Source: CAYXZR01 sp964470025
Lineage (GTDB): Bacteria > Patescibacteriota > Patescibacteriia > Buchananbacterales > UBA6539
Assembly: GCA_964470025.1 (NCBI GenBank)
Contig: CAYXZR010000009.1
Location: forward strand, 1-27,376
Reading direction: 5' to 3'
Length of the DNA: 27,376 nucleotides
Shown: positions 16,080 to 24,761 of the stretch, piece by piece
Layout: each line of letters begins with the position of its first letter
How positions within the stretch are numbered: the first letter of the stretch is position 1
The notes under the pieces: model-generated
What the model was told of the DNA's origin: nothing
The model's input: only the letters and a program-made list of their open reading frames with translations
Databases searched by the model: none
Program-made: the position numbers and the translations under genes

Positions 16080-17426
16080 CTATTTAGTAAAAATACCTGG
16101 CACTAACATTAAATCAACTCGAAATGATACCGTAAAATCTTCTACTTCCTCCCCTGCTGTTGCCTGCGCACTATTAATCACCGCCTTAGCAATAAACTCA
16201 TCTGCTTGCTGAAGAGCCACTAACTGCTCTGCAACAACTGAGTAACTAGGAGCGTACCCAGATAGTGACAATGACTCTGTTCCCGCCATACTAAACCCTG
16301 CAAAGTACACATCTTCATGTGTCACTTCTTCTAGATTCTCAAAAAACTGCGTCCAGTACATATGATTATCAAGCAAGGCACCAATTGATTGTAGTCGCTC
16401 TTGAAGCTGAGAAGCATCTTTCAATAATGCTTGCTGCTGAGTAATTGCTGCATCGACACTTGAGATCTGTACAGCCAATGCATCTGCTTTAGAAAAAATA
16501 CTCTTATGAAATGCCAGTGCACCTAAATAGCTAAGCACACCTACTACTATCCCGATAAGCATTATGATACTACTAGCAGTAATCCTACGCGGAACGGCCA
16601 ACTCACGTTGTGCGATCATCTCACGAGGAATCAAGTTAACATCATATTCACTCTTTGAATATTTTGGCACATCACGATCAGCTTTCTTAGAATCATCTTT
16701 CTTCTTATCAGCTTTTTCCTTTTCGACAGAAACAGATTCTTTTGATTTATTCACTGATTTATTTTTTTCTAGATCTTCATCCTGAGTCTTTATATCGACA
16801 GTATCATCAGTGGGCTTCTTGGGTGCATCATGCTTAAGTTCTTTTATGTCAGCTCTAGCTGCCACAGTTGAATCTGTCTTCTTTTTAGGAGCATCTTTAT
16901 AAACAGCCAATGAATGTTTGTGTAAACGTGGGAGCTTTTTCTTCTTTTTCTTTGGAAACAAAGATTTTAGTCCAAGCAATATACGGGTCCACATACTAGG
17001 CTTTGGCAACCGCTTAATTGTTGTACCAGAAAAAGTAGATCCACCCTTTGGTAAAGAAATTCTTTTCTCCATTGAACTATCAGAAGCATCACGGGCAACT
17101 TTTAATGAAGTGTCTTCTTTTTTTACAACATCATGCTTTTGGTTAATATCCAACAAATCAACACTCTCTGAATCAGACATTAACTCTTCTTTAGGTAAAT
17201 GCATCTTTGGCAAATCATCTGAAGTTGAACCCTTCTTTTTTGAACCAAATAATCGTGAAAAAAATGAACCTTTTTTTGCTTTTACCTTTTTATCACGGGG
17301 AGATTGTGGAATACTTTCATTTTTTGGGTAAACATAAGAAATATCTTCACTATCTTTTGGTGAAGTTTTTTTATTTTCCGCATCATTATCACGCAACTCT
17401 TCTGGTAGCAAATCAATAGTTGTCAT
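16080..17426 (-). CDS. pilN: PilN with a long charged N-terminal extension
   Basis: The C-terminal part (about 258-448) is a standard PilN: motif YDVNLIPREM (261-270), a membrane helix (about 283-305), a coiled coil and a ferredoxin-like domain. Family PilN proteins are usually about 200 residues; this one is 448. The extra N-terminal 260 residues are rich in Lys, Asp, Glu and Ser, with runs such as KKKKKKLP and KKKDDSKKAD, and look disordered. The very N-terminus MTTIDLLPEELRD also resembles the conserved PilN motif that docks on PilM, so two PilM-binding-like sites may exist. It starts 1 base after pilM. Confidence 0.88.
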   Translation of the reverse strand: MTTIDLLPEELRDNDAENKKTSPKDSEDISYVYPKNESIPQSPRDKKVKAKKGSFFSRLFGSKKKGSTSDDLPKMHLPKEELMSDSESVDLLDINQKHDVVKKEDTSLKVARDASDSSMEKRISLPKGGSTFSGTTIKRLPKPSMWTRILLGLKSLFPKKKKKKLPRLHKHSLAVYKDAPKKKTDSTVAARADIKELKHDAPKKPTDDTVDIKTQDEDLEKNKSVNKSKESVSVEKEKADKKKDDSKKADRDVPKYSKSEYDVNLIPREMIAQRELAVPRRITASSIIMLIGIVVGVLSYLGALAFHKSIFSKADALAVQISSVDAAITQQQALLKDASQLQERLQSIGALLDNHMYWTQFFENLEEVTHEDVYFAGFSMAGTESLSLSGYAPSYSVVAEQLVALQQADEFIAKAVINSAQATAGEEVEDFTVSFRVDLMLVPGIFTK

Positions 17427-17427
17427 A

Positions 17428-18570
17428 CTATTTTATATTTCTCATAGCTAATCCAATTGCAACCGAATAACGTGGCCCAAGTTCATCCAAAATAGGACGT
17501 AACTCCTCAGGGTAAATTATTCGTGCCCAGGCATCTCCAAGATACGCCTTCAACGCTAAGCGCTCAGAGATATACTCTGGCAGATTTAGAAGTAATGAAG
17601 AACCACCTGTAAGAATTATTTTTTCAATCTTTTTACCACCTTGGTTTCCGTATAAATTCAAACTAAATTTAATTTCATCAATAATTGGCTCAAGTGCGTC
17701 TTGAATTGTCTTAGGCACTGCACCCTGTCCTGCTCGTTGGGCATTCATANNNNNNNNNNTAAACTGCTCGGCTCGAGCCAGACTAACATTTAAGCTATTT
17801 GCCACCGCCTTAGTAATAGTTAATCCGCCAACATCAATACTTCGATTAAGTAAAGGAATTCCGTCAGCAACAACCGTAATAGTAGTTACCACTGAACCAA
17901 TATCAACCAACATAATAGCAGACTTGTCATTACCAATAAGAGAGCGAATCAATGAAAAAGCCTCAATATCCAAGCTCGCCAGCGTTAAACCTGCTTGCTT
18001 AAAAATAGTAATATATTTCTTCACCAAGTCTTTTGGCGCAGCAGTAAGAAGAATTTTAGTAAACTCTTTTGAGCTAGACTGAATGTTTGATTTTTTTCGC
18101 TGCTGTACTTGCTCTACTGCAGATGAAAGGCTATTCATCTCATCAGAATCTTCTGTACCATCAGACTCTGCTCCCATTACAGGAGTTGAAACACTCAATT
18201 GCTTCCAATCCAAAATCATATCTTCAATAGGCATAGGAACAATTTTTTTCGCCTCCCACTCTACTGCAGCATCCAACTCTTTTTTATCCATTGAAGGAAG
18301 TTGTAAAACAGAACTAAACACAGAGAAAGCAGGCAAAGCACTAATTGCCATTGAAGTTGTCGCTCGCGACTTCTTTAGAATCATTTTTAAAATCGCAGAT
18401 ACTTCATCAGGATCAAGTGGATCATCTTTTGCCTTATCAATCTGTCGATCATAATACCCATACGTAACAAGTCGTGGGCGCCCTTTATCCGAAGCAATTT
18501 CCACAATCTTAATACTTGTTGCATCAAAATCAATTCCTAAGTAACTCTGTTGTTTTGAAAATAGTCCCAT
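17428..18570 (-). CDS. pilM: Actin-like pilus assembly protein PilM (contains assembly gap)
   Basis: This cytoplasmic actin-fold ATP-binding protein recruits PilN and couples to PilB. The 380 coded residues include LGIDFD near the N-terminus (phosphate-1), MLVDIGSVVTTITVV (phosphate-2) and ILTGGSSLL (adenosine motif). A charged insertion with runs of Ser, Asp and Glu lies at about 135-170. Ten N at 17750-17759 fall after AEQF, where the family usually has a few residues such as KRxxG. The frame is the same on both sides, so the gap size is plausible. It follows the 636-residue exported protein by 8 bases. Confidence 0.93.
   Translation of the reverse strand: MGLFSKQQSYLGIDFDATSIKIVEIASDKGRPRLVTYGYYDRQIDKAKDDPLDPDEVSAILKMILKKSRATTSMAISALPAFSVFSSVLQLPSMDKKELDAAVEWEAKKIVPMPIEDMILDWKQLSVSTPVMGAESDGTEDSDEMNSLSSAVEQVQQRKKSNIQSSSKEFTKILLTAAPKDLVKKYITIFKQAGLTLASLDIEAFSLIRSLIGNDKSAIMLVDIGSVVTTITVVADGIPLLNRSIDVGGLTITKAVANSLNVSLARAEQFXXXXMNAQRAGQGAVPKTIQDALEPIIDEIKFSLNLYGNQGGKKIEKIILTGGSSLLLNLPEYISERLALKAYLGDAWARIIYPEELRPILDELGPRYSVAIGLAMRNIK
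17750..17759. other. Assembly gap (10 N)
   Basis: Ten unresolved bases sit inside pilM. The reading frame continues in the same phase on both sides, so the estimated length is consistent with an intact gene. Confidence 1.
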
Positions 18571-18578
18571 AGTTTCAA

Positions 18579-20489
18579 TTATCTCGAAAAAGTCCCTTCA
18601 CGCCAGATCGGTAAAGCGTCAGCAAATGCACTCAATCCCGGCGGAATATTAGCTAATAATCGTCCATCATAAATAATTAATTCAGAGCCAACCGTACTGG
18701 TACCCCCTTCTCTACCGAAGTCAAACTGACGAGCCATAACCATTCCTGAGAGAGTAAACTGCACTGAAGAATTACCAGTAATAAATCTACCACAGCCATC
18801 AGAGGCACATGAAGTACCATCACCCAAGACGATAAAAGCACCGACGACATTTCGCACTGATGGATCAATTATAACATCTCCGCGCACTATCCATGCAATT
18901 GAAGCTAAATTTCTAAACCGAGTAAGACTTCCTGTACCACCATCATAAGTAATGTCATCTTCAATAATCAAATCTCCATCGACTACGATTGTGCCTGCTG
19001 CATTATCAAAAGTGTCTGGATCAGCATTTCTAATACCCAAACGATCAATAGTCAAATCACCTTCATGATAATAAATACCACCATCCAAAATTATACGATT
19101 AGGATCTTGCGGTAAATCAATCTGTGAAATAGAACTAAAATGACGAACAGTATTGCCATAACTATTTTCACAGGTCTGTTGTCCAAAATCAGTCTCACAA
19201 ACTAGTCCATCAACATCAATTGAACCTAAAACATTTGTATATCCGCTATCGGGTGTAGGGAAATCAATTTGCCCATATCGTGGATCAAGCCATATACCAG
19301 CACCCTGCTCTGAGAGCGCTTCAATATTTCCATTTGATAAAATTCTAAATGTCGCATTATATGCACCCGCAGGTCTTCGAGTTGAAATACCTGAGCCAGC
19401 ATAAATATCACCTAAACGAGTTTGCAGCCAAGAAGTAACTGAAGAAAGTGCTGGATTAAACTGCATCCAACCAAATCCAGGAGTTACAATAGAATCTTGC
19501 CAACCCCAACCAAACAGTGTTTTTCTTAAAACAGTGTTATTCTCATCTCCATTAGCCATAAAAAATTCAGAAATCACTTCAGTTTCATATTCTGATGAGC
19601 AACCATCATTTTCACAATTCAAAGAAATCCATCCCGCGTTACCGTCTGTCAAAATTTTTGCCCAGCCTGCGACAGATGGATCAGAAGTGCCATCCGTAAC
19701 TACTTGAGCCCAAAAACCAGTTGGGGTATCTGGAGAAACTCCAGGTGGCACATTATCTGGTACAAACGTTCCAAACGAAGCAGGATCACATGCATCATCA
19801 GTATCTACACAAACTAAATTCTGATTACAGGTTACACCAAAACAAATCCAGCCCACGTTTTCAGACCAAGCCCATCCACTCAAATTATGCACTTCAGTAG
19901 AATCAATAACAAGACCTTCGTATTCTATATCACCCAAATTGATGCATACATCTTCTGGATTATCACTCGCTGGATACATTGCTTCATCTAAGTGGTAACA
20001 GGTATCAGGGTGCAACACTGTCCAGCCAAACGTATCAGTCCATGACCATCCAATCACTCGCTCTCCACAACTTGCTGTACACGGAAAAATACATTCTGCG
20101 CCACCACATTCTGCAGAAGAACCACATGATACCGTAGTATTATTTTCACAGTATCCTCGGCCACCACGATCACACATCTCATATTTAATATCAGATGCGT
20201 CATTACCAGAAATTAAATTTTCTCCATTTTGTGCCTGCACAACTCCATCTCCACAAAAAGTTGCCGTACACTGGCCACGACTTGATGGAGCTGCCCCAAA
20301 AGTGTCACATTGATCAGTAGCATCAGTATTACCATCGTCACATTCTTCACCAGATTCTACAACACCATTTCCACATATTGGCTCAGGAGGAGCGGTTTGG
20401 GCACGCACATGTGTAAAGATACTAAGCCCAAGTATACCTGCAAGTAAAAATACAAAGGGCATTACATGTTGTTTTCGAAGTAAACTCAC
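18579..20489 (-). CDS. Exported cysteine-rich GW-module protein
   Basis: The 636 residues begin with a signal peptide (about 1-30, site VRA). CGNG...CDDG and CGDG modules follow (about 38-110), of the same cysteine-rich type as in the giant protein at the left end. Four GWxW/GW modules then appear: GWSWTDTFGW (about 147), GWAWSENVGW (about 205), GWAKI...GWISL (about 275-290) and GWGWQ...FGWMQF (about 327-344). The C-terminal 170 residues are beta-rich, with repeated VDGDLIIEDDI/VRGDVIIDPS turns resembling a polymer-forming or bactofilin-like helix, and a closing ALPIWRE. It is transcribed directly ahead of pilM, so a pilus-linked surface role is plausible but inferred. Confidence 0.8.
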   Translation of the reverse strand: MSLLRKQHVMPFVFLLAGILGLSIFTHVRAQTAPPEPICGNGVVESGEECDDGNTDATDQCDTFGAAPSSRGQCTATFCGDGVVQAQNGENLISGNDASDIKYEMCDRGGRGYCENNTTVSCGSSAECGGAECIFPCTASCGERVIGWSWTDTFGWTVLHPDTCYHLDEAMYPASDNPEDVCINLGDIEYEGLVIDSTEVHNLSGWAWSENVGWICFGVTCNQNLVCVDTDDACDPASFGTFVPDNVPPGVSPDTPTGFWAQVVTDGTSDPSVAGWAKILTDGNAGWISLNCENDGCSSEYETEVISEFFMANGDENNTVLRKTLFGWGWQDSIVTPGFGWMQFNPALSSVTSWLQTRLGDIYAGSGISTRRPAGAYNATFRILSNGNIEALSEQGAGIWLDPRYGQIDFPTPDSGYTNVLGSIDVDGLVCETDFGQQTCENSYGNTVRHFSSISQIDLPQDPNRIILDGGIYYHEGDLTIDRLGIRNADPDTFDNAAGTIVVDGDLIIEDDITYDGGTGSLTRFRNLASIAWIVRGDVIIDPSVRNVVGAFIVLGDGTSCASDGCGRFITGNSSVQFTLSGMVMARQFDFGREGGTSTVGSELIIYDGRLLANIPPGLSAFADALPIWREGTFSR

Positions 20490-20512
20490 AAAAGTAAATT
20501 TAAATTTATAAC

Positions 20513-23500
20513 TTACCGACCGATAAGCACACGACCATCGCTAAGTAAAACTCCCACTTCAATACCATCAAGGGTGTATACTAGGCGTGATCTAATTTCA
20601 ACCTGTGCTTCATCAAATGGCACCTGTCCAAGTAGACCAACTAACGTATGAGTTTCCTCTGAGATTCCTTCTGCCTTATTACCAATAAAAGCTGCGGCAG
20701 TAGAGTGAATACCAATAAATTTATCACCAGATTGATACTTTCGCACTTTACCAGTATCAAGATTAATACCAATGATATCACCTGGAACAGTTACTTCTTC
20801 TTTTTCAAACCACTCAGCATAGTCACCTTTTTCTGATTCCCAGCTAGTAGCAAAACCTGAACCGTTTACATTTAATCGATAGCCATTTGTATTTTGAGTA
20901 CCGATACCCAAGTTTCCATTTGTAAGCGTCATTCTTACATTATTTGAATTTGACCATCGGAATGTTCCATTTTCTGAATCAAAGCGCATAGCGTCAGATG
21001 AATCAGTAACAAATCCAGCATCGCCATGAATCTCACCTACTCTAATTCGTTTATCTGCTCGCAGAGAACCATTAATCCATACGCCCCAATCTCCACCAGC
21101 GGTAAGATGGGTCACATTTCCATTAAGAGATGGATTAATACCTGCTAATACTAAATTCTCCCACACGGAACCTTTAACCGTAAGTCGGTCAGTTACAGTA
21201 ACATTACCATCAAAATATCCGGCATAGTCTCCAGAAGATGGGATGTCATACATATTTCGACAGTCAGTAGCTGGCAAGCCAGAACAGTTACCCAAATCAC
21301 CTTTTCCGTAGATACCGATATTAACCACACCGTTATGACCTGGCCCACCACCGGCAACACCGTATACACCGAGGTTCATATCGGCTAGTCCAGTTGCAGC
21401 ACCAACCACACCTTCATGTCGTCGTGGAAGCCAATAGTTATTACCAGATCTACCAAGATCACTAAAAGCTGTAAAATTACCACCACGCAGTACTATCTGT
21501 GCGTTATTATTAGTTGTTGGTGATCCACTAGCATATGCCTGCCCATAAGTACCGAAGACTCCAAGTACATTTTGATCAATACTTGTAGAGTTAAACTGAG
21601 TCTGAGAAAAATTCAATCCACCACTACCGATTACACCGTTGCGGATAGTAATAGCATTTCCATGAGGTTGATTCCAGGTATATTCACCAATAATCGCATT
21701 TGAGTCATTAGCAACATTATCATTTCGCACGTGGAGCTGTGCAGTAGGATTACCGGATCCTCCAAGTGCTAAGTCACCATCACCTTTCAAATTAAATGCT
21801 CCTTCAGATGTAGTAACATATAAAGCATATTTATTCTCATCAGTATTATTTCCTGGTGACAAGTACATTCCATATCCACTACCATTTGCAAAGTAAGCTC
21901 GAGCTTGGTTTGATAAGTTATAGAATCGTCCCATCCAATTGGTACCACCATCATCTGCAACATCTAAAGAGTAATATGGGGTCTGGGTACCAATACCAAC
22001 TCGTCCATCAGATCGAACAGTCACTGCTGGATCACCTTCAGTTCCAGGCTCAAGTGAAATACCTCCATCGTTAATCAAGCGTAAGTAACCATCATTATTA
22101 AGGTCACCCGTCATAGGTGCTACATATATTTTTGCGTCAGTACCTGCCCAGCTCAATCCTTCGTTTGCACCAGAGTCATTAATAGTAATATGTCCAACAC
22201 CTTCGATATTTTCATTAGTCATTATCAAGCGACCATCAGCCGCAAATGTTTGCTGCACGGTACCATTCTGATCAAGAAATACTTTATTCGTTCCATAAAA
22301 TAGATGCTGACCATTCCATGGCGCAACAGTGCCATTACCTGAGAAGTACTGGATTTGATCATTTGAATAAATTTGAGTGTTAGCGCCACTTAAATGAATT
22401 CCCATCCAGTCACTTGTAGCTGTATTTCGAAGCTCAAACAACTCACTCTTTGGAGCAAAAATACTAAGAGCCCGGGTAGGATTATTTACACCAATACCAA
22501 CATTTCCCTGAGTATAGTACGCATTAGTACCGTTTTGTTGCCAAAGACTACTATTAGTACTATTACCGTCACCAATCGTATTCCACTGAGATCCATCATA
22601 ACCCTGGAAATCAGAACCATTCCATCGAAGTGTACCTGCTTTTGTTAAATTAGAGTTGCCAAGTGTAAGACCATTCTCGGCCAAAATATCTCCAGAAACC
22701 TGCAATGTAGCACTTGGGCCAGACGAAGTCTTCTTAGACCCATCAAAACCAGTGCCCACATGTGCTCTTCCTGGAACATTAAGATACGCACCAAGACTTG
22801 GAGTGGTGATTAACTCACTATTAAAGGCACCTTGTAGTAACACCTCTACTTCACGTCTATCGTAGCCTAAAAACTCAGCCAATATAATTGTCGCGTCATC
22901 GTTATCCACTTGTGCATCTCCATTTACATCTGCAATTGCTTTTTGCGCATCAGTAAAAGTAAAGTTCCCTCGTACATAATTTGAGATTTGCACTGCATCC
23001 GCGTTATCCACTCGTCCGTTGCCATTTACATCACCGGAACCACCCTTAAAAAACACTGAACCATTAACATGAAGATTTGCACCTGGCGCGTTAGTATTAA
23101 CACCAACGTTACCCGAAGAGTAATAAACACTTGATCCATTCACTGACCAAGGACTATTACCGCCGCCTCCGCCAAGCGCAGTCCATTCAGAACCATTGTA
23201 TCCCTGGAACTGTGAACCATTCCATCGAATTGAACCAGCATCTGTTGAGTTTGAATTACCAACAATAATTCCATTACTTGCATAAATCTGACTTGTAATA
23301 ATTCCATCACCTACGATAAGTCCATGAGCCAAGTTCACATCACCACCTGGATAGATAGTCAATGCATTATCTGACTGCGGGCCCCAAATACGCAGTGCCT
23401 CTTGTGCAGGACCAGACGCTGTATTATCAACGTACAATGCCCAGTGATCATTTGCACCACCGCCAAACTTAAGTTGAAACTCTGGATTAGCAACCAAGTT

Positions 23501-23947
23501 ACGTACTCGAATAGTTGCTTTGTTTGGTGATGAATTATCTGCAACTTCCAACAAAGTTGTTGGACTGTTTGTACCCACACCAACACCAGAAGCATCGGTG
23601 TAAATTGCAGTTCCTTGATCAAACCAATCCCCATCTTGAATTTCTGATGAATCCCATCCATCAATACAATTATCCTCATCACCGATACACAGCTCATCAC
23701 CAATTACTCGAGCACCACCAACGGTAGTACCAGAAATATCGATGCTCGCATTCTGCGGCCCTAAATCAGGATTATCTAAAATATTAAAAATGTATCCAGG
23801 ACGATTATCTCCTGGTGGCTCAGCAGTCGGACCAACAAACTGGGTCTGTGCCTTGGCTACAGTTGTGGCCACAAAAAAAATGGCCACAAAAAAAGCCATT
23901 ATTGACACGATCCTTAGCCCTAAAAATGTACGCATAAATGTTTTCAT
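20513..23947 (-). CDS. Exported tail-fibre-like protein with dockerin-like insert
   Basis: The protein has 1144 residues with a signal peptide (about 1-33). The body is a series of phage tail-fibre-like units with strings such as VGIGTQTP, VGVNTNAP and NLGIGTQ. Paired RWNGSxFQGYxGSxW modules lie at about 233-251 and 436-456. Residues about 305-365 hold two EF-hand-like dockerin repeats (DVNGNGRVDNAD and DVNGDAQVDNDD). The C-terminal 105 residues (GDYAEWFEKEE...PGDII...FIGIHSTAAAFIGN) resemble the chaperone/autoprotease ends of tail fibres (Peptidase_G2 or S74 type). I infer a trimeric surface fibre. It is the first gene of the pilus cluster, 23 bases before the 636-residue protein. Confidence 0.8.
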   Translation of the reverse strand: MKTFMRTFLGLRIVSIMAFFVAIFFVATTVAKAQTQFVGPTAEPPGDNRPGYIFNILDNPDLGPQNASIDISGTTVGGARVIGDELCIGDEDNCIDGWDSSEIQDGDWFDQGTAIYTDASGVGVGTNSPTTLLEVADNSSPNKATIRVRNLVANPEFQLKFGGGANDHWALYVDNTASGPAQEALRIWGPQSDNALTIYPGGDVNLAHGLIVGDGIITSQIYASNGIIVGNSNSTDAGSIRWNGSQFQGYNGSEWTALGGGGGNSPWSVNGSSVYYSSGNVGVNTNAPGANLHVNGSVFFKGGSGDVNGNGRVDNADAVQISNYVRGNFTFTDAQKAIADVNGDAQVDNDDATIILAEFLGYDRREVEVLLQGAFNSELITTPSLGAYLNVPGRAHVGTGFDGSKKTSSGPSATLQVSGDILAENGLTLGNSNLTKAGTLRWNGSDFQGYDGSQWNTIGDGNSTNSSLWQQNGTNAYYTQGNVGIGVNNPTRALSIFAPKSELFELRNTATSDWMGIHLSGANTQIYSNDQIQYFSGNGTVAPWNGQHLFYGTNKVFLDQNGTVQQTFAADGRLIMTNENIEGVGHITINDSGANEGLSWAGTDAKIYVAPMTGDLNNDGYLRLINDGGISLEPGTEGDPAVTVRSDGRVGIGTQTPYYSLDVADDGGTNWMGRFYNLSNQARAYFANGSGYGMYLSPGNNTDENKYALYVTTSEGAFNLKGDGDLALGGSGNPTAQLHVRNDNVANDSNAIIGEYTWNQPHGNAITIRNGVIGSGGLNFSQTQFNSTSIDQNVLGVFGTYGQAYASGSPTTNNNAQIVLRGGNFTAFSDLGRSGNNYWLPRRHEGVVGAATGLADMNLGVYGVAGGGPGHNGVVNIGIYGKGDLGNCSGLPATDCRNMYDIPSSGDYAGYFDGNVTVTDRLTVKGSVWENLVLAGINPSLNGNVTHLTAGGDWGVWINGSLRADKRIRVGEIHGDAGFVTDSSDAMRFDSENGTFRWSNSNNVRMTLTNGNLGIGTQNTNGYRLNVNGSGFATSWESEKGDYAEWFEKEEVTVPGDIIGINLDTGKVRKYQSGDKFIGIHSTAAAFIGNKAEGISEETHTLVGLLGQVPFDEAQVEIRSRLVYTLDGIEVGVLLSDGRVLIGR

Positions 23948-23965
23948 ATTGGTTTGATCATAGAA

Positions 23966-23984
23966 CCATTTGATGGGAAAATGG
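23966..23984. promoter_or_regulatory. Inverted repeat before the tail-fibre-like gene
   Basis: CCATTT and AAATGG form a 6-bp stem with a 7-base loop, 19-37 bases upstream of the ATG at 23947. It lies in the divergent region between the pilus cluster and lemA. It may be an operator or leader hairpin; its small size makes chance possible. On the minus strand a TATGAT lies 9 bases before the ATG, without a convincing -35. Confidence 0.3.
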
Positions 23985-24055
23985 CATGATAAATAAAATA
24001 GTTAAAAAAGTATAATTTTAGGCAAATATCTCCCCTTGAAAAAAAGAAGACCATT

Positions 24056-24084
24056 TTGACGAAACCTCCGCTTTGTTATACAAT
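24056..24084 (+). promoter_or_regulatory. Promoter of lemA-htpX-clpC
   Basis: TTGACG (24056-24061), a 17-base spacer and TACAAT (24079-24084) face lemA on the plus strand. They predict a leader of about 98 bases before the ATG at 24189. Confidence 0.78.
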
Positions 24085-24085
24085 A

Positions 24086-24108
24086 TTATCAGCTTTTCAA
24101 TCTGATAA
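24086..24108 (+). promoter_or_regulatory. Stem-loop at the lemA transcription start
   Basis: TTATCAG and CTGATAA form a 7-bp stem with a 9-base loop directly after the -10 box, so it covers the predicted start and the first bases of the message. It could be a repressor site or a 5' stabilising hairpin. Confidence 0.42.
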
Positions 24109-24188
24109 GCAAATAAATTTTACCACAAAATTGAAAATTCGGCAACGATTTTTCCACAACTAATAACTTATAGAGTAAACCAACTCCT

Positions 24189-24743
24189 ATGAACACAACA
24201 CTCATCATAATTATCATTCTAGCAGCAGTCGTGCTATGGGTAATTTCGATCTTCAATAAGCTAGTACAACTCAAAAACCGAACTCAAGAGGCATTTTCAG
24301 ATATCGACGTACAGCTAAAACGACGACACGATCTAATCCCAAACCTAGTTGAAACAGTTAAAGGCTACGCTGACCATGAAAAAGGTGTTTTTGAAGAAGT
24401 CACAAAAGCACGAACAGCTGCAATCAATGCACAAGGCGTTGCAGAAAAGGCTGAAAAAGAAAACATGCTTTCAGACACACTAAAATCAATCTTTGCAGTT
24501 GCAGAAAACTACCCAGACCTAAAAGCATCTGAGAATTTCTTAAAGTTGCAAGACGAACTTTCAGATACAGAAAATAAAATTCAAGCTGCTCGACGATTTT
24601 ACAACGGGAATGTTCGAGACTTTAATACCGCAACACAACAATTCCCAAACAATCTATTTGTAGGAATGCTTGGCTTTAAAGATTTCGAATTCTTCCAAGT
24701 TGAGAATGAAAAAGAACGAGAAAACGTTAAAGTTTCATTCTAA
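24189..24743 (+). CDS. lemA: LemA family membrane protein
   Basis: The 184-residue protein has one N-terminal membrane helix (about 3-22). A long helical domain follows, with the family signature QEAFSDIDVQLKRRHDLIPNLVETVKGY (about 33-60) and the later YNGNVRDFNT block (about 138-147). The biochemical role of LemA is not settled; it is often found with membrane proteases. Here it is first in an operon with htpX, 18 bases apart, which supports a link to membrane quality control. Confidence 0.94.
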   Translation: MNTTLIIIIILAAVVLWVISIFNKLVQLKNRTQEAFSDIDVQLKRRHDLIPNLVETVKGYADHEKGVFEEVTKARTAAINAQGVAEKAEKENMLSDTLKSIFAVAENYPDLKASENFLKLQDELSDTENKIQAARRFYNGNVRDFNTATQQFPNNLFVGMLGFKDFEFFQVENEKERENVKVSF

Positions 24744-24761
24744 CACTACTCATATCGTACA

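Noticed and set aside
16918..17331. Plus-strand frame with a poly-Phe run
   Set aside because: It is the antisense of the Lys-rich PilN extension (AAG/AAA codons read as CTT/TTT).
17750..17759. Possible frameshift or broken pilM at the run of N
   Set aside because: The frame is the same on both sides and the missing residues match the few expected after AEQF, so the gene is most likely intact.
20513..23947. Prophage fragment, based on tail-fibre-like repeats
   Set aside because: The protein has a signal peptide, sits in the pilus operon, and no other phage gene is near.
23948..24188. tRNA or small RNA gene in the divergent gap
   Set aside because: No cloverleaf or conserved RNA motif is visible; the gap is explained by the lemA promoter and small inverted repeats.
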